A stretch of 64,000 nucleotides of DNA from Thiothrix winogradskyi. GTDB taxonomy: Bacteria; Pseudomonadota; Gammaproteobacteria; Thiotrichales; Thiotrichaceae. Under the pieces are notes generated by a model that was given only the letters and a program-made list of their open reading frames with translations, searched no databases and was not told the origin of the DNA. The stretch covers positions 3,968,001 to 4,032,000 of the forward strand of contig NZ_CP091244.1 of assembly GCF_021650935.1 (NCBI RefSeq). Direction: 5' to 3'. Of the stretch, positions 1-8,435 are shown one piece after another. Each line of letters starts with the position of its first letter. Position 1 is the first letter of the stretch. A program made the position numbers and the translations under genes.

Positions 1-199
1 TGGTGATGTAAAACAACCACAGCCACCAACGCGGCATCGGGTTATTGTACTCTTCCAGACCATCCCATTGATGGCCTGTCACGTCACCCTGTGCTGCTTC
101 ACCCGGACGGGTTTTCGTTGTCCAGCGAATCAGCCAGTAACAGGCAAAAATATTGCCCAATGTGATCAGGATAATCCAACCACTCCAGAAACCACTCAT
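1..199 (-). CDS. ccoP: cbb3-type cytochrome c oxidase subunit III, N-terminal part (CcoP)
   Basis: This is the 5' end of the diheme subunit of the cbb3 terminal oxidase, which carries electrons to CcoO/CcoN; the window edge removes the heme domains. About 66 residues are visible. They start MSGFWSGW, have one membrane segment (residues 5-25), then the 'HQWDGLEEYNNPMPRWW' signature typical of CcoP just before its second membrane helix. The ATG overlaps the end of the small ccoQ-like gene by 4 bases, as expected in a ccoNOQP operon. The call rests on this signature and the operon position; CXXCH heme motifs lie outside the window. Confidence 0.95.
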   Translation of the reverse strand, partial: MSGFWSGWIILITLGNIFACYWLIRWTTKTRPGEAAQGDVTGHQWDGLEEYNNPMPRWWLWLFYIT

Positions 200-384
200 T
201 TGTCTACCTCCTTAACTGACGCACTGTGCATTTTCTCCTCTTGCTCGTCGAAAATGGAGTTTGCAGCACTGTCGAAACGCTGTTGACGCCGCTTGCTGTA
301 AGCCCACCACACGACCGCGAAGAAAGCGATCATCACCAGTAACGTAGAAATACCTCGGAAATCACTGTATTCCATCTTGCTCAC
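196..384 (-). CDS. ccoQ: cbb3 oxidase small subunit (CcoQ/FixQ)
   Basis: A 62-residue protein with a single membrane helix (about residues 11-28, ending in VVWWAYS) followed by a basic RRQQR stretch, the usual build of CcoQ, which stabilises the cbb3 complex. It lies between ccoO and ccoP with 4-base overlaps on both sides, so translation is probably coupled. CcoQ sequences diverge a lot, so the assignment depends mostly on size, topology and position. Confidence 0.9.
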   Translation of the reverse strand: MSKMEYSDFRGISTLLVMIAFFAVVWWAYSKRRQQRFDSAANSIFDEQEEKMHSASVKEVDK

Positions 385-1001
385 CGTTGGGTTTTGATAG
401 CCGTACCCAAGTTTTGCAGGTAAGCAATGAGCGCATCCATTTCGGTTTTGCCCTTCACTTCGTCTGCACCCTTGGCGATTTCCTCATCGGTATAAGGAAC
501 ACCCAGCACCTGCATGGTTGTCATTTTGGCAGCCGTATCACCGCCATCCAGCACGGCTTCAGCCAACCAAGGATAACCCGGCATATTGGATTCCGGCACC
601 ACGTCACGCGGGTTAATCAGGTGAACCCGATGCCAGTCATTGCTGTAACGCCCGCCAACCCGTGCCAGATCAGGACCAGTACGCTTGGAACCCCATTGGA
701 ACGGATGGTCGTAGACAAATTCGCCCGCCACCGAGTAATGCCCGTAACGCTCAGTTTCAGCACGGAATGGACGGATCATCTGTGAATGGCAACCATAACA
801 ACCTTCACGGATATACACATCACGCCCTTCAAGCTGTAACGCAGAGTACGGTTTCAACCCCGCTACTGGCTCGGTGGTATCTTTGACAAAGAACAGTGGC
901 ACGATTTGCGCCAATCCCCCAAAGCTCACCACGATCAAAATCAAAATAGCCATTAAACCGACGTTTTTCTCAACGACTGCATGGCCTGTATTGCTACTCA
1001 T
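381..1001 (-). CDS. ccoO: cbb3-type cytochrome c oxidase subunit II (CcoO)
   Basis: Membrane-anchored monoheme cytochrome c of the cbb3 oxidase, 206 residues. One N-terminal membrane helix (about residues 15-37) anchors a periplasmic domain with the heme motif CYGCH (residues 68-72, within 'REGCYGCHSQ'); a Met ligand is likely in 'ESNMPGYPWL'. Its length matches the family. A GGAGG ribosome site lies just upstream of the ATG. It sits 11 bases after ccoN and overlaps ccoQ, so the genes form one transcription unit. Confidence 0.97.
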   Translation of the reverse strand: MSSNTGHAVVEKNVGLMAILILIVVSFGGLAQIVPLFFVKDTTEPVAGLKPYSALQLEGRDVYIREGCYGCHSQMIRPFRAETERYGHYSVAGEFVYDHPFQWGSKRTGPDLARVGGRYSNDWHRVHLINPRDVVPESNMPGYPWLAEAVLDGGDTAAKMTTMQVLGVPYTDEEIAKGADEVKGKTEMDALIAYLQNLGTAIKTQR

Positions 1002-1012
1002 GGCTAACCTCC

Positions 1013-2449
1013 TTAATGTGCTGCGGCGGGAATCGCGTCAGTAGCAGGTTTGCTGCCCACAACGGTTTTCCACACGTTAAATGCCATTATAAACATGCCG
1101 CTCAGCACCATAATGCCACCCAGCAAACGCACGGTATAATACGGATAAGTGGCTTCAACAGACTGTATAAAGCTATAAGTCAACGTACCGTCGGCATTCA
1201 CCGCCCGCCACATCAAGCCTTGCATTACCCCGGAAATCCACATGGAAGCGATATACAACACCACGCCAACCGTCATCACCCAGAAATGAATTTCGATCAA
1301 CTTAATGCTGTGCATAGCTTCACGTCCGAATAATTTCGGTACTAAAGCGTAAATCGCACCAATGGAAATCATTGCCACCCAGCCCAATGCGCCAGAGTGA
1401 ACGTGACCAACCGTCCAGTCCGTGTAGTGGGAAAGTTCGTTAACGGTTTTGATTGCCATCATCGGCCCTTCAAAGGTCGACATGCCGTAGAATGACAGGG
1501 AAACCACCATGAAGCGCAGAATCGGGTCAGTACGCAATTTATGCCAAGCACCGGAAAGCGTCATAATCCCGTTGATCATCCCGCCCCAGCTTGGAGCCAG
1601 CAGGATCAGCGAGAACACCATACCTAAAGTCTGAGTCCAGTCAGGCAGCGCGGTGTAATGCAAATGGTGCGGGCCTGCCCACATATAAGTGGAAATCAAC
1701 GCCCAGAAATGCACGACAGACAAACGGTAAGAATAAACCGGACGGTTAGCTTGCTTTGGCACGAAGTAATACATCATCCCCAAGAAGCCTGCTGTCAGGA
1801 AGAAGCCGACCGCATTATGCCCGTACCACCACTGCACCATTGCATCAATCGCCCCTGGATAAGCAGAGTAAGACTTCATCATGTCACCCGCGCCAAACAA
1901 TGCCGTTGGCAGCGCAGCACTATTAACCACATGCAGCAGAGCAACAGTCAGGATGAATGCGCCGTAGAACCAGTTCGCCACATAGATGTGCGGCGTTTTG
2001 CGCTTCATGATCGTACCGAAGAACAGGATGGCATAAGCAACCCACACCACCGTAATCAGCAAATCAATCGGCCATTCCAGTTCCGCGTATTCTTTGGAAG
2101 ACGTGATACCCAACGGCAACGTAATCGCCGCCAGCAGGATGACCAATTGCCAACCCCAGAACACGAAGGATGCCAAACCATCAGACAGCAGCCGGGTGTG
2201 ACAAGTACGCTGCACCACATACAGCGAGGTCGCAAACAGGGCAGAACCCCCGAAAGCAAAGATAACTGCATTGGTATGCAGCGGACGTAAACGGCTGTAC
2301 GTGAGCCACGAAACATCAAAATTGAGTTCCGGCCAACGTAATTGCGCGGCAATGAGCACGCCTACCAACATGCCGACGATCCCCCAGACCACCGTCATAA
2401 TGGCAAACTGCCGCACGACCTTGTAATTGTAGGTCTGCTGGTTTTGCAT
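1013..2449 (-). CDS. ccoN: cbb3-type cytochrome c oxidase catalytic subunit I (CcoN)
   Basis: Heme-copper oxidase subunit with the high-affinity oxygen-reduction site, 478 residues and about 12 membrane helices. Family landmarks are visible: 'RLRPLHTNAVIFAFGG' with the low-spin heme His, 'WYGHNAVGFFLT' with the Cu-B His and cbb3-type Tyr region, 'GPHHLHYTALPDW' with paired Cu-B His, and 'DWTVGHVHSGALGW' with the heme ligands. An RBS (GGAGGAT) precedes the ATG. First gene of the operon, probably induced at low oxygen through the FNR-like boxes upstream. Confidence 0.98.
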   Translation of the reverse strand: MQNQQTYNYKVVRQFAIMTVVWGIVGMLVGVLIAAQLRWPELNFDVSWLTYSRLRPLHTNAVIFAFGGSALFATSLYVVQRTCHTRLLSDGLASFVFWGWQLVILLAAITLPLGITSSKEYAELEWPIDLLITVVWVAYAILFFGTIMKRKTPHIYVANWFYGAFILTVALLHVVNSAALPTALFGAGDMMKSYSAYPGAIDAMVQWWYGHNAVGFFLTAGFLGMMYYFVPKQANRPVYSYRLSVVHFWALISTYMWAGPHHLHYTALPDWTQTLGMVFSLILLAPSWGGMINGIMTLSGAWHKLRTDPILRFMVVSLSFYGMSTFEGPMMAIKTVNELSHYTDWTVGHVHSGALGWVAMISIGAIYALVPKLFGREAMHSIKLIEIHFWVMTVGVVLYIASMWISGVMQGLMWRAVNADGTLTYSFIQSVEATYPYYTVRLLGGIMVLSGMFIMAFNVWKTVVGSKPATDAIPAAAH

Positions 2450-2564
2450 AAGATCCTCCGAAAGAGTTGAACACCTCGCGGAAGTGGTAAATTACACACA
2501 AACTACTGCGTGAAATCACACACCTCCGGTATCCGAAGCATCCACCAGAAAGGCAGGCTCATGC

Positions 2565-2578
2565 TTGATTAAAGTCAA
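2565..2578 (-). promoter_or_regulatory. FNR/ANR-like box upstream of ccoN (imperfect)
   Basis: TTGAT-TAAA-GTCAA differs from the TTGAT-N4-ATCAA FNR/ANR consensus at one position. It lies about 116 bases upstream of the ccoN ATG in the 318-base gap between ccoN and the divergent glycosyltransferase gene. FNR/ANR control of cbb3 operons is well known in gammaproteobacteria. Apart from this box and the one at 2625 I see nothing clear in this gap. Confidence 0.5.
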
Positions 2579-2624
2579 TATATGTCACCGCAATCTGATC
2601 AAAAATCAACAGACGCAATGCGTA

Positions 2625-2638
2625 TTGACATATATCAA
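2625..2638 (-). promoter_or_regulatory. FNR/ANR-like box, ccoN/glycosyltransferase intergenic region
   Basis: TTGAC-ATAT-ATCAA keeps both half-sites (one substitution from TTGAT-N4-ATCAA). It lies about 176 bases from the ccoN start and 130 bases from the glycosyltransferase start, so it could serve either promoter. The same half-site pair (TTGAC and ATCAA) recurs before the bacteriohemerythrin gene at 59906. Confidence 0.55.
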
Positions 2639-2767
2639 GTAAGCGGCATCATTAGTCTCTATTCATACAGTTATCTGGCAAATACCCTTCTCTATCCAGC
2701 GCAACCTTCCTGCCTACGCCAATCTGTAACAGGATTAAGCCCATACACATGAGGGAGAGTTTGCCTA

Positions 2768-3973
2768 ATGACATACAACACACAAAAAATCCGAGTCATC
2801 CACATCATTGCCCGTTTAAGCACTGAAAATACGGATGGCGCATCCATGATGTTATACAAACTCATGGCACATACCGACCGTACCCGCTTCGAGCCAGTCG
2901 TCATTTCACTCGATGGTGAAGCCGAACTCAGCAACCGTATCCGGGCGCATGGCATTGATGTTTTTTCATTGGATATGCACAACAATATCACCGCAGGCTG
3001 GCAAATTTTCAAACTGACACGCTTATTACGCACGCTTGAACCCGACATCATCCAAGGCTGGATGTACCAAGGCAATCTCGCCGCATCACTGGCAAACTTA
3101 TCCCTTGGCAACCGTTACCCCGTGCTATGGAACATTCACCACACCTTGCCCGATCTCAATAAAGAAGCACGTACCACGCGCTGGGTTATCGAACTCGCTG
3201 CCAAACGCTCGGCCAGCCCTGAACATATTATTTACAACACCTACCTGAGTGCTGACCAACACACCGCGATTGGTTACGATAACCAGCGTAACTTGGTCAT
3301 TCCTAACGGTGTTGATACCCAACTGTTTTCACCCAACCCTTATCAGCGCAACGGTATGCGCCACAGTTTGGGTATTCCTGAGGATGCTTTCGTCATTGGT
3401 TTATTTGCGCATTACCATCCGGTGAAAAATCATGCCTTATTTCTGGAAGCAGCTCGCTTATTGTTACAACACCAAGCGAATGTTCACTTTATATTGGCGG
3501 GACGCGGGGTAACGGCAAATAACCCTAAATTGCAGTATTTACTGGATAAAATACCGGCTCAACAAAACCTGCACCTGCTAGGCGGGCGCAAAGATATTCC
3601 CCACCTCATGAATGCGCTGGATCTATACACACTAACCTCCAGCTATGGCGAAGGTTTCCCCGAAAGTGTTGCCGAAGCCATGGCGTGCGGCATCCCCTGC
3701 GTCGCCACCGATGTCAGTGATGTAGCCAAAATTATGGGCAACACCGGGCAATGTTTGCCGGTACAGGAAACCACCCCCTCTGCACTCGCCTTTGCCTGGC
3801 TGGAATGGATGAATGCTGGGGAGGCATGGCGACAGGAGGTAGGCTCACGCGCCATGCAGCGCATTCACCATACCTACAATATTCAGCGCATTACCGAACA
3901 ATATCAAAAAATCTATCAGAATCTCGTGAATGACGCACAAACGGAAACCATGACAATGCTGGTTAGCGGCTAA
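2768..3973 (+). CDS. Glycosyltransferase family 4 protein
   Basis: A 401-residue GT-B glycosyltransferase, probably moving a nucleotide-sugar residue onto a cell-surface glycan. The N-terminal half has the GT4 acceptor fold ('VIHIIARLSTENTDGASMML', 'IIQGWMYQGNL'); the C-terminal half has the donor site with 'NGVDTQLF' (about residue 181), 'GLFAHYHPVKNH' and the E-x7-E region 'SYGEGFPESVAEAMACG'. RBS GAGGGAGAG lies upstream. It stands alone between the cbb3 operon and a convergent LysR gene, so its substrate cannot be guessed from context. Confidence 0.9.
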   Translation: MTYNTQKIRVIHIIARLSTENTDGASMMLYKLMAHTDRTRFEPVVISLDGEAELSNRIRAHGIDVFSLDMHNNITAGWQIFKLTRLLRTLEPDIIQGWMYQGNLAASLANLSLGNRYPVLWNIHHTLPDLNKEARTTRWVIELAAKRSASPEHIIYNTYLSADQHTAIGYDNQRNLVIPNGVDTQLFSPNPYQRNGMRHSLGIPEDAFVIGLFAHYHPVKNHALFLEAARLLLQHQANVHFILAGRGVTANNPKLQYLLDKIPAQQNLHLLGGRKDIPHLMNALDLYTLTSSYGEGFPESVAEAMACGIPCVATDVSDVAKIMGNTGQCLPVQETTPSALAFAWLEWMNAGEAWRQEVGSRAMQRIHHTYNIQRITEQYQKIYQNLVNDAQTETMTMLVSG

Positions 3974-3979
3974 GAGCCA

Positions 3980-4897
3980 TCACACATCTTCCATAAAGAA
4001 GTTTTCGTCAAACATTTCAATGAAACGCTTGGCCTGCGGGGTAAAAAACTTACCCCGCCGCACAATCAAACCATAACTGCGCGAGGGAAAATAATCACTG
4101 AGTGGAACCGCTACAATATTCTCATGCCCGGTTAAACACACTTCGGTCACGATCGAAATACCCAAGCCCATTTCAACGTAGCGCTTGACGATTTCCCAGC
4201 CACCCGCCTCCATAGCCACCGAATACGCCACTTCATGCTGACGAAAAACCGTGTCAACCATCCGCCAGGTACTCATATTGCGTGGCGGCAAAATCAAACC
4301 ATAAGGGCTAATATCATCCAGCGTCACCTTACGCTTTAACTCAGCCAAAGGATGATGTTCCGGGGTAATCAGGATCGAACCAAACGCAGCAAACGGCTTA
4401 TAAACAATCGTCTCAGGAATTTGCAATAAAGGACCGACTGCCAAATCCACCTGATCTTCCAGCAGTTTTTTCATGCCACTCTGGCCTTCAACATTGTGCA
4501 AGTTGATGCGGATACCGGGATAAGCCGCACAAAATCGCTCCAAATATTTCGGCAACACATACAAAGCCGTGGATTGACCCGCAGCAATGTTTAACTCCCC
4601 CTGCTCCATCTTCCCCAAACTCGCCGCAAAGGTTTCTTTGAGGGAATCGATCCCAGCGGCAATCGGCTGCACCAATTGGTAAAGAATCCGCCCTTCTGGG
4701 GTTAAACGTACACTAGGACCACGCCGCTCCAGTAACTTCTCACCCATTTCACGCTCAAGTGCTTGAATTTGCAATGAAACCGTGGGCTGACTGATATGCA
4801 ACTGATCTGCTGCATGGGTGATATTTTCTTTTTGCGCCACCACGCAAAAAGTCCGCAATAATTTATAGCGCGTTTGCTTGTAGTAGTGCATTGCCAC
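3980..4897 (-). CDS. LysR-family transcriptional regulator (CysB/CbbR-like)
   Basis: A 305-residue LysR-type regulator. The N-terminal winged helix-turn-helix is clear ('NITHAADQLHISQPTVSLQIQ', about residues 25-45) followed by a periplasmic-binding-like effector domain (about 95-300). It diverges from ppsA across a 275-base region with LysR-style dyads such as ATTGTGCAAT (4927-4936). Either self-regulation or control of ppsA is plausible from position. Resemblance to CysB- or CbbR-like members is an impression from the text; the effector is unknown. Confidence 0.92.
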   Translation of the reverse strand: MAMHYYKQTRYKLLRTFCVVAQKENITHAADQLHISQPTVSLQIQALEREMGEKLLERRGPSVRLTPEGRILYQLVQPIAAGIDSLKETFAASLGKMEQGELNIAAGQSTALYVLPKYLERFCAAYPGIRINLHNVEGQSGMKKLLEDQVDLAVGPLLQIPETIVYKPFAAFGSILITPEHHPLAELKRKVTLDDISPYGLILPPRNMSTWRMVDTVFRQHEVAYSVAMEAGGWEIVKRYVEMGLGISIVTEVCLTGHENIVAVPLSDYFPSRSYGLIVRRGKFFTPQAKRFIEMFDENFFMEDV

Positions 4898-4926
4898 GAT
4901 TATTTATCCTCCTCCATTATGACATT

Positions 4927-4936
4927 ATTGTGCAAT
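4927..4936. promoter_or_regulatory. Short dyad, possible LysR operator
   Basis: ATTGTGCAAT is a perfect palindrome 30 bases upstream of the LysR-gene ATG, in the divergent region shared with ppsA. LysR proteins commonly bind AT-rich dyads next to their own genes. Weak evidence, from sequence symmetry and position only. Confidence 0.35.
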
Positions 4937-4992
4937 ACAATAGTAATAATTGAAACAATTGATTTTTTACAATGCATTATTTTCGGTATCTT

Positions 4993-5078
4993 ACGCCGCA
5001 GTTAAGCACTCACCACGAGTGCTTATCTATGCTAACTGTGGTGCTTGCGGCGTTCGCTATAGAACGCCGCTCTTTTTA
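4993..5078 (+). promoter_or_regulatory. Structured leader with competing hairpins upstream of ppsA (candidate attenuator)
   Basis: Three pairings can be read. ACGCCGCA (4993-5000) pairs perfectly with TGCGGCGT (5046-5053), enclosing AAGCACTC (5004-5011)/GAGTGCTT (5017-5024) and GTTA (5001-5004)/TAAC (5033-5036). The 3' arm of the outer stem overlaps GCGGCGTTC (5047-5055), which pairs with GAACGCCGC (5062-5070) and is followed by TCTTTTTAT, the form of an intrinsic terminator. The two states exclude each other, as in an attenuator or riboswitch. The site is about 95 bases before the ppsA start. A small RNA with its own terminator is an alternative. I do not recognise a known riboswitch core. 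Confidence 0.5.
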
Positions 5079-5172
5079 TCCCCCGCCCCCTATGAAACAA
5101 TAACCCTTCAACCTTAAAACAACTAAAATATCAACATCCAAACTTCCAACTTCGACTGACGGAGATCGCGCA

Positions 5173-7554
5173 ATGGCAGATTACATTCTTTGGTTCGACC
5201 AATTGGGGATGCACGATGTTAACATCGTCGGCGGCAAAAACGCCTCCCTTGGGGAAATGATCAGCAACTTGGCAAACGTGGGCGTTAGCGTCCCGAATGG
5301 TTTTGCCACCACCACAGAAGCCTATCAAGATTTTATCCGCGCTGACGGTCTGGCTGACCGCATCAACGCGCTCCTGAATTCCCTCGACGTAGACGACATC
5401 CACGCCCTCACCAACGCAGGCAAAACCATCCGTGGCTGGGTCATGGATACACCATTACCCGAAAAATTGCTGGAAACCGTGCGCGAAGCCTATGACACAC
5501 TGGCTGCGGGTTCAGGCGATACTGCCTCGTTCGCAGTGCGTTCTTCCGCCACGGCTGAAGACTTGCCGGATGCATCCTTCGCCGGTCAGCAAGAAACCTT
5601 CCTCAACGTGCGTGGGCTGGATAACGTTATCGCCGCCATCAAGGAAGTATTCGCCTCCCTCTATAATGACCGTGCGATTGCCTACCGCGTCCACCAACAC
5701 TTCGAGCATGACAAAGTGTTCTTGTCCGCTGGCGTGCAAAAAATGGTACGCAGCGACATCGGCGCAAGCGGCGTATTGTTCACCCTCGATACCGAATCCG
5801 GCTTCCGTGATGCCGTCTTCGTGACTGGCGCGTATGGCTTGGGCGAAACCGTAGTACAAGGCGCGGTCAACCCCGACGAATTCTACGTTTACAAACCCAA
5901 TATTGAAGCCGGTCGTCCGGCGATTTTGTCACGCCGTTTGGGTAGCAAAGCGATTGAAATGGTGTACGCCGCATCGGCTGGTGACGCACACAATAAAGCC
6001 ACTTTGACTCGTGAAGTCGATGCAGCCCGCCGTGAACGTTTCTGCCTGAGCGAAGAGCAAGTCGAATCCCTCGCTCGCCAAGCCATGATTATCGAAAAGC
6101 ACTACCAGCGTCCGATGGACATTGAATGGGCACTCGATGGCGGCGACGGCAAGCTCTACATCGTGCAAGCCCGCCCTGAAACGGTCGAAAGCCGCGCTTC
6201 TGCCACCATTATCGAACGCTACCAGCTCAAAGAAAAAGGCACAGTGGTTGCCGAAGGCCGCGCTATCGGTCAAAAAATCGGTCAAGGCCCAGCTCGTATC
6301 ATTATGAGCATCAGCCAGATGAACGAGGTGAAAGAAGGCGACGTACTCGTGACCGACATGACCGACCCCGACTGGGAACCGATCATGAAACGCGCTTCCG
6401 CCATCGTCACCAATCGCGGCGGACGTACCTGCCACGCGGCGATCATTGCGCGTGAAATGGGCATCCCCGCCGTCGTCGGCTGTGGCGACGCAACCCAACG
6501 CATCAATGCTGGCGACGAAATCACCGTTTCCTGTGCAGAAGGTGACACCGGTTTCATCTATAGCGGCTTGCTGCCGTTTGAAGTACGCACCGCTGACACT
6601 GGCAACCTGCCTGATTTGTCGGTGAAAATCATGATGAACGTGGGCAACCCGTCCCGCGCCTTCGCGTTCTCGCGCCTGCCGAATGCGGGTGTTGGTCTGG
6701 CACGCTTGGAATTCATCATTAACAATACTATCGGTATCCACCCGAAAGCCTTGCTGGAATTCGACAACCTGCCTGCGGATCTGAAAGCCAAAATCGGCGC
6801 GAAGATTGCCGGTTACGCCAGCCCGGTTGATTTCTACGTGGAAAAACTGGTCGAAGGCATTGCTACCCTCGCCGCAGCTTACGCGCCCAACAAGGTCATC
6901 GTGCGCATGTCCGACTTTAAGTCGAACGAATACGCCAACCTGATGGCAGGCGACCGTTACGAGCCGCACGAAGAAAACCCGATGATCGGCTACCGTGGTG
7001 TTTCGCGCTATTTGTCTGCCAATTTCCGCGACTGCTTCGAGCTGGAATGCCGTGCGTTGCGCAAAGTCCGCAATGAAATGGGCTTAACCAACGTCGAAAT
7101 CATGATTCCGTTCTGCCGCACCTTGGAAGAAGCGCAGCAAGTCACCGAATTGCTGGCAACCCAAGGCATTAAACGTGGCGAAAACGGTTTGCGCCTGATC
7201 ATGATGTGCGAAATTCCTTCCAACGCAGTGCTGGCGGAAGAATTCCTCGAATACTTCGACGGCTTCTCCATCGGCTCCAACGACATGACGCAGTTGACGC
7301 TGGGTCTGGATCGCGATTCCGGCTTGATTGCACACCTGTTTGATGAGCGTAACCCTGCGGTGAAAAAGCTGCTAAAAATGGCGATTGATGCGTGCCACAA
7401 GCACGGTAAATACATCGGCATTTGCGGGCAAGGGCCTTCGGATTACCCCGATTTCGCGGTGTGGTTGCATGAGCAAGGCATCAGCAGCTTGTCATTGAAC
7501 CCGGATACCGTGGTAGATACCTGGCTGCATTTGGCTAGCTTAGATGGAAAATAA
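5173..7554 (+). CDS. ppsA: Phosphoenolpyruvate synthase
   Basis: Converts pyruvate, ATP and water to PEP, AMP and phosphate, the entry to gluconeogenesis. 793 residues, the usual size. Domains in order: N-terminal ATP-binding domain ('GGKNASLGEMI', 'FAVRSSATAEDLPDASFAGQQET'), central phosphohistidine domain with the catalytic His in 'GGRTCHAAIIAREMG' (about residue 420), and C-terminal PEP/pyruvate barrel with 'FSIGSNDMTQLTLG' and 'GICGQGPSDYP'. RBS GGAG lies upstream. It overlaps ppsR by 11 bases. A candidate attenuator precedes it. Confidence 0.98.
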   Translation: MADYILWFDQLGMHDVNIVGGKNASLGEMISNLANVGVSVPNGFATTTEAYQDFIRADGLADRINALLNSLDVDDIHALTNAGKTIRGWVMDTPLPEKLLETVREAYDTLAAGSGDTASFAVRSSATAEDLPDASFAGQQETFLNVRGLDNVIAAIKEVFASLYNDRAIAYRVHQHFEHDKVFLSAGVQKMVRSDIGASGVLFTLDTESGFRDAVFVTGAYGLGETVVQGAVNPDEFYVYKPNIEAGRPAILSRRLGSKAIEMVYAASAGDAHNKATLTREVDAARRERFCLSEEQVESLARQAMIIEKHYQRPMDIEWALDGGDGKLYIVQARPETVESRASATIIERYQLKEKGTVVAEGRAIGQKIGQGPARIIMSISQMNEVKEGDVLVTDMTDPDWEPIMKRASAIVTNRGGRTCHAAIIAREMGIPAVVGCGDATQRINAGDEITVSCAEGDTGFIYSGLLPFEVRTADTGNLPDLSVKIMMNVGNPSRAFAFSRLPNAGVGLARLEFIINNTIGIHPKALLEFDNLPADLKAKIGAKIAGYASPVDFYVEKLVEGIATLAAAYAPNKVIVRMSDFKSNEYANLMAGDRYEPHEENPMIGYRGVSRYLSANFRDCFELECRALRKVRNEMGLTNVEIMIPFCRTLEEAQQVTELLATQGIKRGENGLRLIMMCEIPSNAVLAEEFLEYFDGFSIGSNDMTQLTLGLDRDSGLIAHLFDERNPAVKKLLKMAIDACHKHGKYIGICGQGPSDYPDFAVWLHEQGISSLSLNPDTVVDTWLHLASLDGK

Positions 7555-8389
7555 CCCCGGAAGACAGCGGCGGACGGTGTTTTATCTGTCTGACCGCACA
7601 GGGATTACCGTCGAAACACTGGGTCACAGTTTGTTGACCCAGTTTGACGGTGTCCAATGGCGCAAAGTTAGCATCCCGTTTCTCGACTCCGAGGCAAAAG
7701 CACGGGAAGCTGCTGAACAAATCAACCTGATGGCGCAACAGGATGGTTGCCGCCCGCTGGTGTTTAGCACCCTGATTAACCCCGACGTGCGCCAGTATAT
7801 CGAAGCGGCGGATTGCGCGATTTACGACTTTTTCGACAGCTTTATCGGCTCGATGGAAAAAGAACTGGGGCAACCCTCTTCCCACGCTATCGGGCGATCG
7901 CACAGCTTGCACAACGATGCGTCGTATTCCAAACGGATTTCCGCGATTAATTTTGCGCAAGCCAACGACGATGGCATCAGCGCGAAAAGCTTTGCCGAAG
8001 CTGACATTATTCTGATCGGGGTATCGCGCTCCGGTAAAACGCCAACGTGTTTGTATCTGGCAATGCAGTACGGCATTTACGCTGCCAATTATCCGCTTAC
8101 CGAGGAAGACATGGATGCGTCGGGCTTGCCTAAAATCCTGCATCCCTTCCGCAATAAACTGTTTGGTTTGACGATTGCTGCGGAACAATTGCAGCGTATT
8201 CGTCAAGAACGCAAACCCAACAGCCGTTACGCCTCCTTGAGTCAATGCCAACAGGAATTGGAGTGGCAACAAAGTTTATACCGCCGCGAAAATATTCCTT
8301 ACATCAATACGACTGCGATTTCGATTGAAGAGATTGCCACGACTATTTTGAACCGCAGCGGGTTGAAACGGCAGTTGTACGGGGAGTGA
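7544..8389 (+). CDS. ppsR: PEP synthase regulatory protein (bifunctional kinase/phosphorylase)
   Basis: Controls PEP synthase by ADP-dependent phosphorylation and phosphate-dependent dephosphorylation of an active-site Thr. 281 residues of the DUF299 family, with 'FYLSDRTGITVETLGHSLL' near the N-terminus and a P-loop-like 'GVSRSGKTPTCLYLA' at about residues 158-172. The start overlaps the end of ppsA in another frame, suggesting coupled translation of the enzyme and its switch. Confidence 0.96.
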   Translation: MENNPGRQRRTVFYLSDRTGITVETLGHSLLTQFDGVQWRKVSIPFLDSEAKAREAAEQINLMAQQDGCRPLVFSTLINPDVRQYIEAADCAIYDFFDSFIGSMEKELGQPSSHAIGRSHSLHNDASYSKRISAINFAQANDDGISAKSFAEADIILIGVSRSGKTPTCLYLAMQYGIYAANYPLTEEDMDASGLPKILHPFRNKLFGLTIAAEQLQRIRQERKPNSRYASLSQCQQELEWQQSLYRRENIPYINTTAISIEEIATTILNRSGLKRQLYGE

Positions 8390-8435
8390 GTCCAGTGCGA
8401 CAATACGCGCTTTTCAAAGCCCCCGCAGGAATGCC

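Noticed and set aside
2596..2610. CTGATCAAAAATCAA as a third FNR-like box before ccoN
   Set aside because: Half-sites are five rather than four bases apart, so it does not fit the consensus spacing.
5929..6969. 346-codon open frame on the minus strand across ppsA
   Set aside because: It is antisense to a perfectly typical ppsA and shows no family features; high-GC codon bias creates such shadows.
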